This document shows positions 49,876-49,987 of a stretch of 49,987 bases of DNA, piece after piece (position 1 is the first letter of the stretch; each line of letters starts with the position of its first letter). The stretch comes from Bacteroidales bacterium. GTDB lineage: Bacteria > Bacteroidota > Bacteroidia > Bacteroidales > UBA12077. The notes under the pieces were generated by a model, which made no database searches, was not told where the DNA came from, and worked only from the letters and a program-made list of their open reading frames with translations. The stretch lies in the NCBI GenBank assembly GCA_018334675.1, contig JAGXLL010000017.1, positions 1 through 49,987 on the forward strand. The letters run 5' to 3'. The position numbers and the translations under genes were made by a program.

Positions 49876-49987
49876 TCAAATTTTCACGTTCAATCTTTTG
49901 ATATATTTTAAGCTTGAACGGTAAAGAAGGAAGGAGAGAGGGAGAGAGATGACTGCCCACAGGATGATGCCGGAGAGCAGCAGATAG
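49876..49987 (-). CDS. C-terminal end of a membrane protein (5' part beyond the window)
   Basis: Reading in from the window edge on the minus strand, one frame stays open for about 36 codons: a hydrophobic stretch (LLLSGIILWAVISLPLSFLL) followed by a basic tail (YRSSLKYIKRLNVKI) and TGA. This is the typical end of an inner-membrane protein with a cytoplasmic positive tail. The family cannot be told. About 150 bases without a recognised feature separate it from the window's next gene on the same strand. Confidence 0.5.
   Translation of the reverse strand, partial: YLLLSGIILWAVISLPLSFLLYRSSLKYIKRLNVKI

Overview
The window looks like a chromosomal segment of a Bacteroidota bacterium, probably of the Bacteroidales/Marinilabiliales type. 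The evidence is: many intergenic regions carry the Bacteroidota sigma-A -7 motif TAnnTTTG rather than an E. coli -10 box; Shine-Dalgarno sequences are mostly absent; and typical family members are present (DUF4924, stand-alone MnmD, a TonB-dependent receptor with a carboxypeptidase-regulatory-like N-terminus, a GntR regulator fused to a sugar-binding domain, DUF5695). I see no rRNA, tRNA, insertion sequence, prophage or CRISPR array. The gene content is mainly core metabolism and envelope.

Layout. 1-3.4 kb: the 3' end of a nitroreductase with a clear terminator, an Omp85/BamA-like outer-membrane protein, and an SDR oxidoreductase. 3.4-9.6 kb: a complete-looking galactose operon on the minus strand (gntR-type regulator, lipoprotein galM, galK, Na+/sugar symporter, galT). 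It has a promoter and palindromic operator candidate in front and a strong rho-independent terminator behind; galE is not in it. 9.7-11.3 kb: mnmD and an FKBP-type isomerase lipoprotein. 11.4-13.9 kb: a three-gene NitT/TauT-type ABC importer. 14.1-16.0 kb: two unrecognised beta-barrel outer-membrane proteins. 16.4-18.7 kb: class IV aminotransferase, manA, DUF393 protein. 18.8-22.7 kb: a translation/nucleotide operon (prs-rplY-pth-hslR-DUF4924) preceded by engB. 22.8-30.6 kb: aldehyde dehydrogenase, lnt, SRAP protein, 1-Cys peroxiredoxin, large M14 carboxypeptidase.

30.6-36.5 kb is the most interesting part. Two small TM1266-type proteins (the family linked to [FeFe]-hydrogenase maturation) flank a TlpA-like lipoprotein. 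The second overlaps a TonB-dependent receptor gene, which is followed by hydG, the radical SAM enzyme of H-cluster assembly. HydE, HydF and the hydrogenase are not in the window. The 564-base gap between the first TM1266 gene and the TlpA gene holds three successive copies of a 51-54 nt hairpin-forming element. Their stems differ in sequence but stay paired, which suggests selection on structure. I recognise no known element in them.

36.7-49.99 kb: fructose-6-phosphate aldolase/transaldolase, Sua5/TsaC, the TrkA-TrkH potassium system, ComEC, ComB, a thioesterase, a large secreted DUF5695 protein, an unrecognised eight-helix membrane protein, a PHP-domain phosphatase, and the C-terminal end of a membrane protein running off the window edge. 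Degenerate GAACGTT-type repeats recur at ends of genes, mainly convergent ones, and may act as transcript ends.
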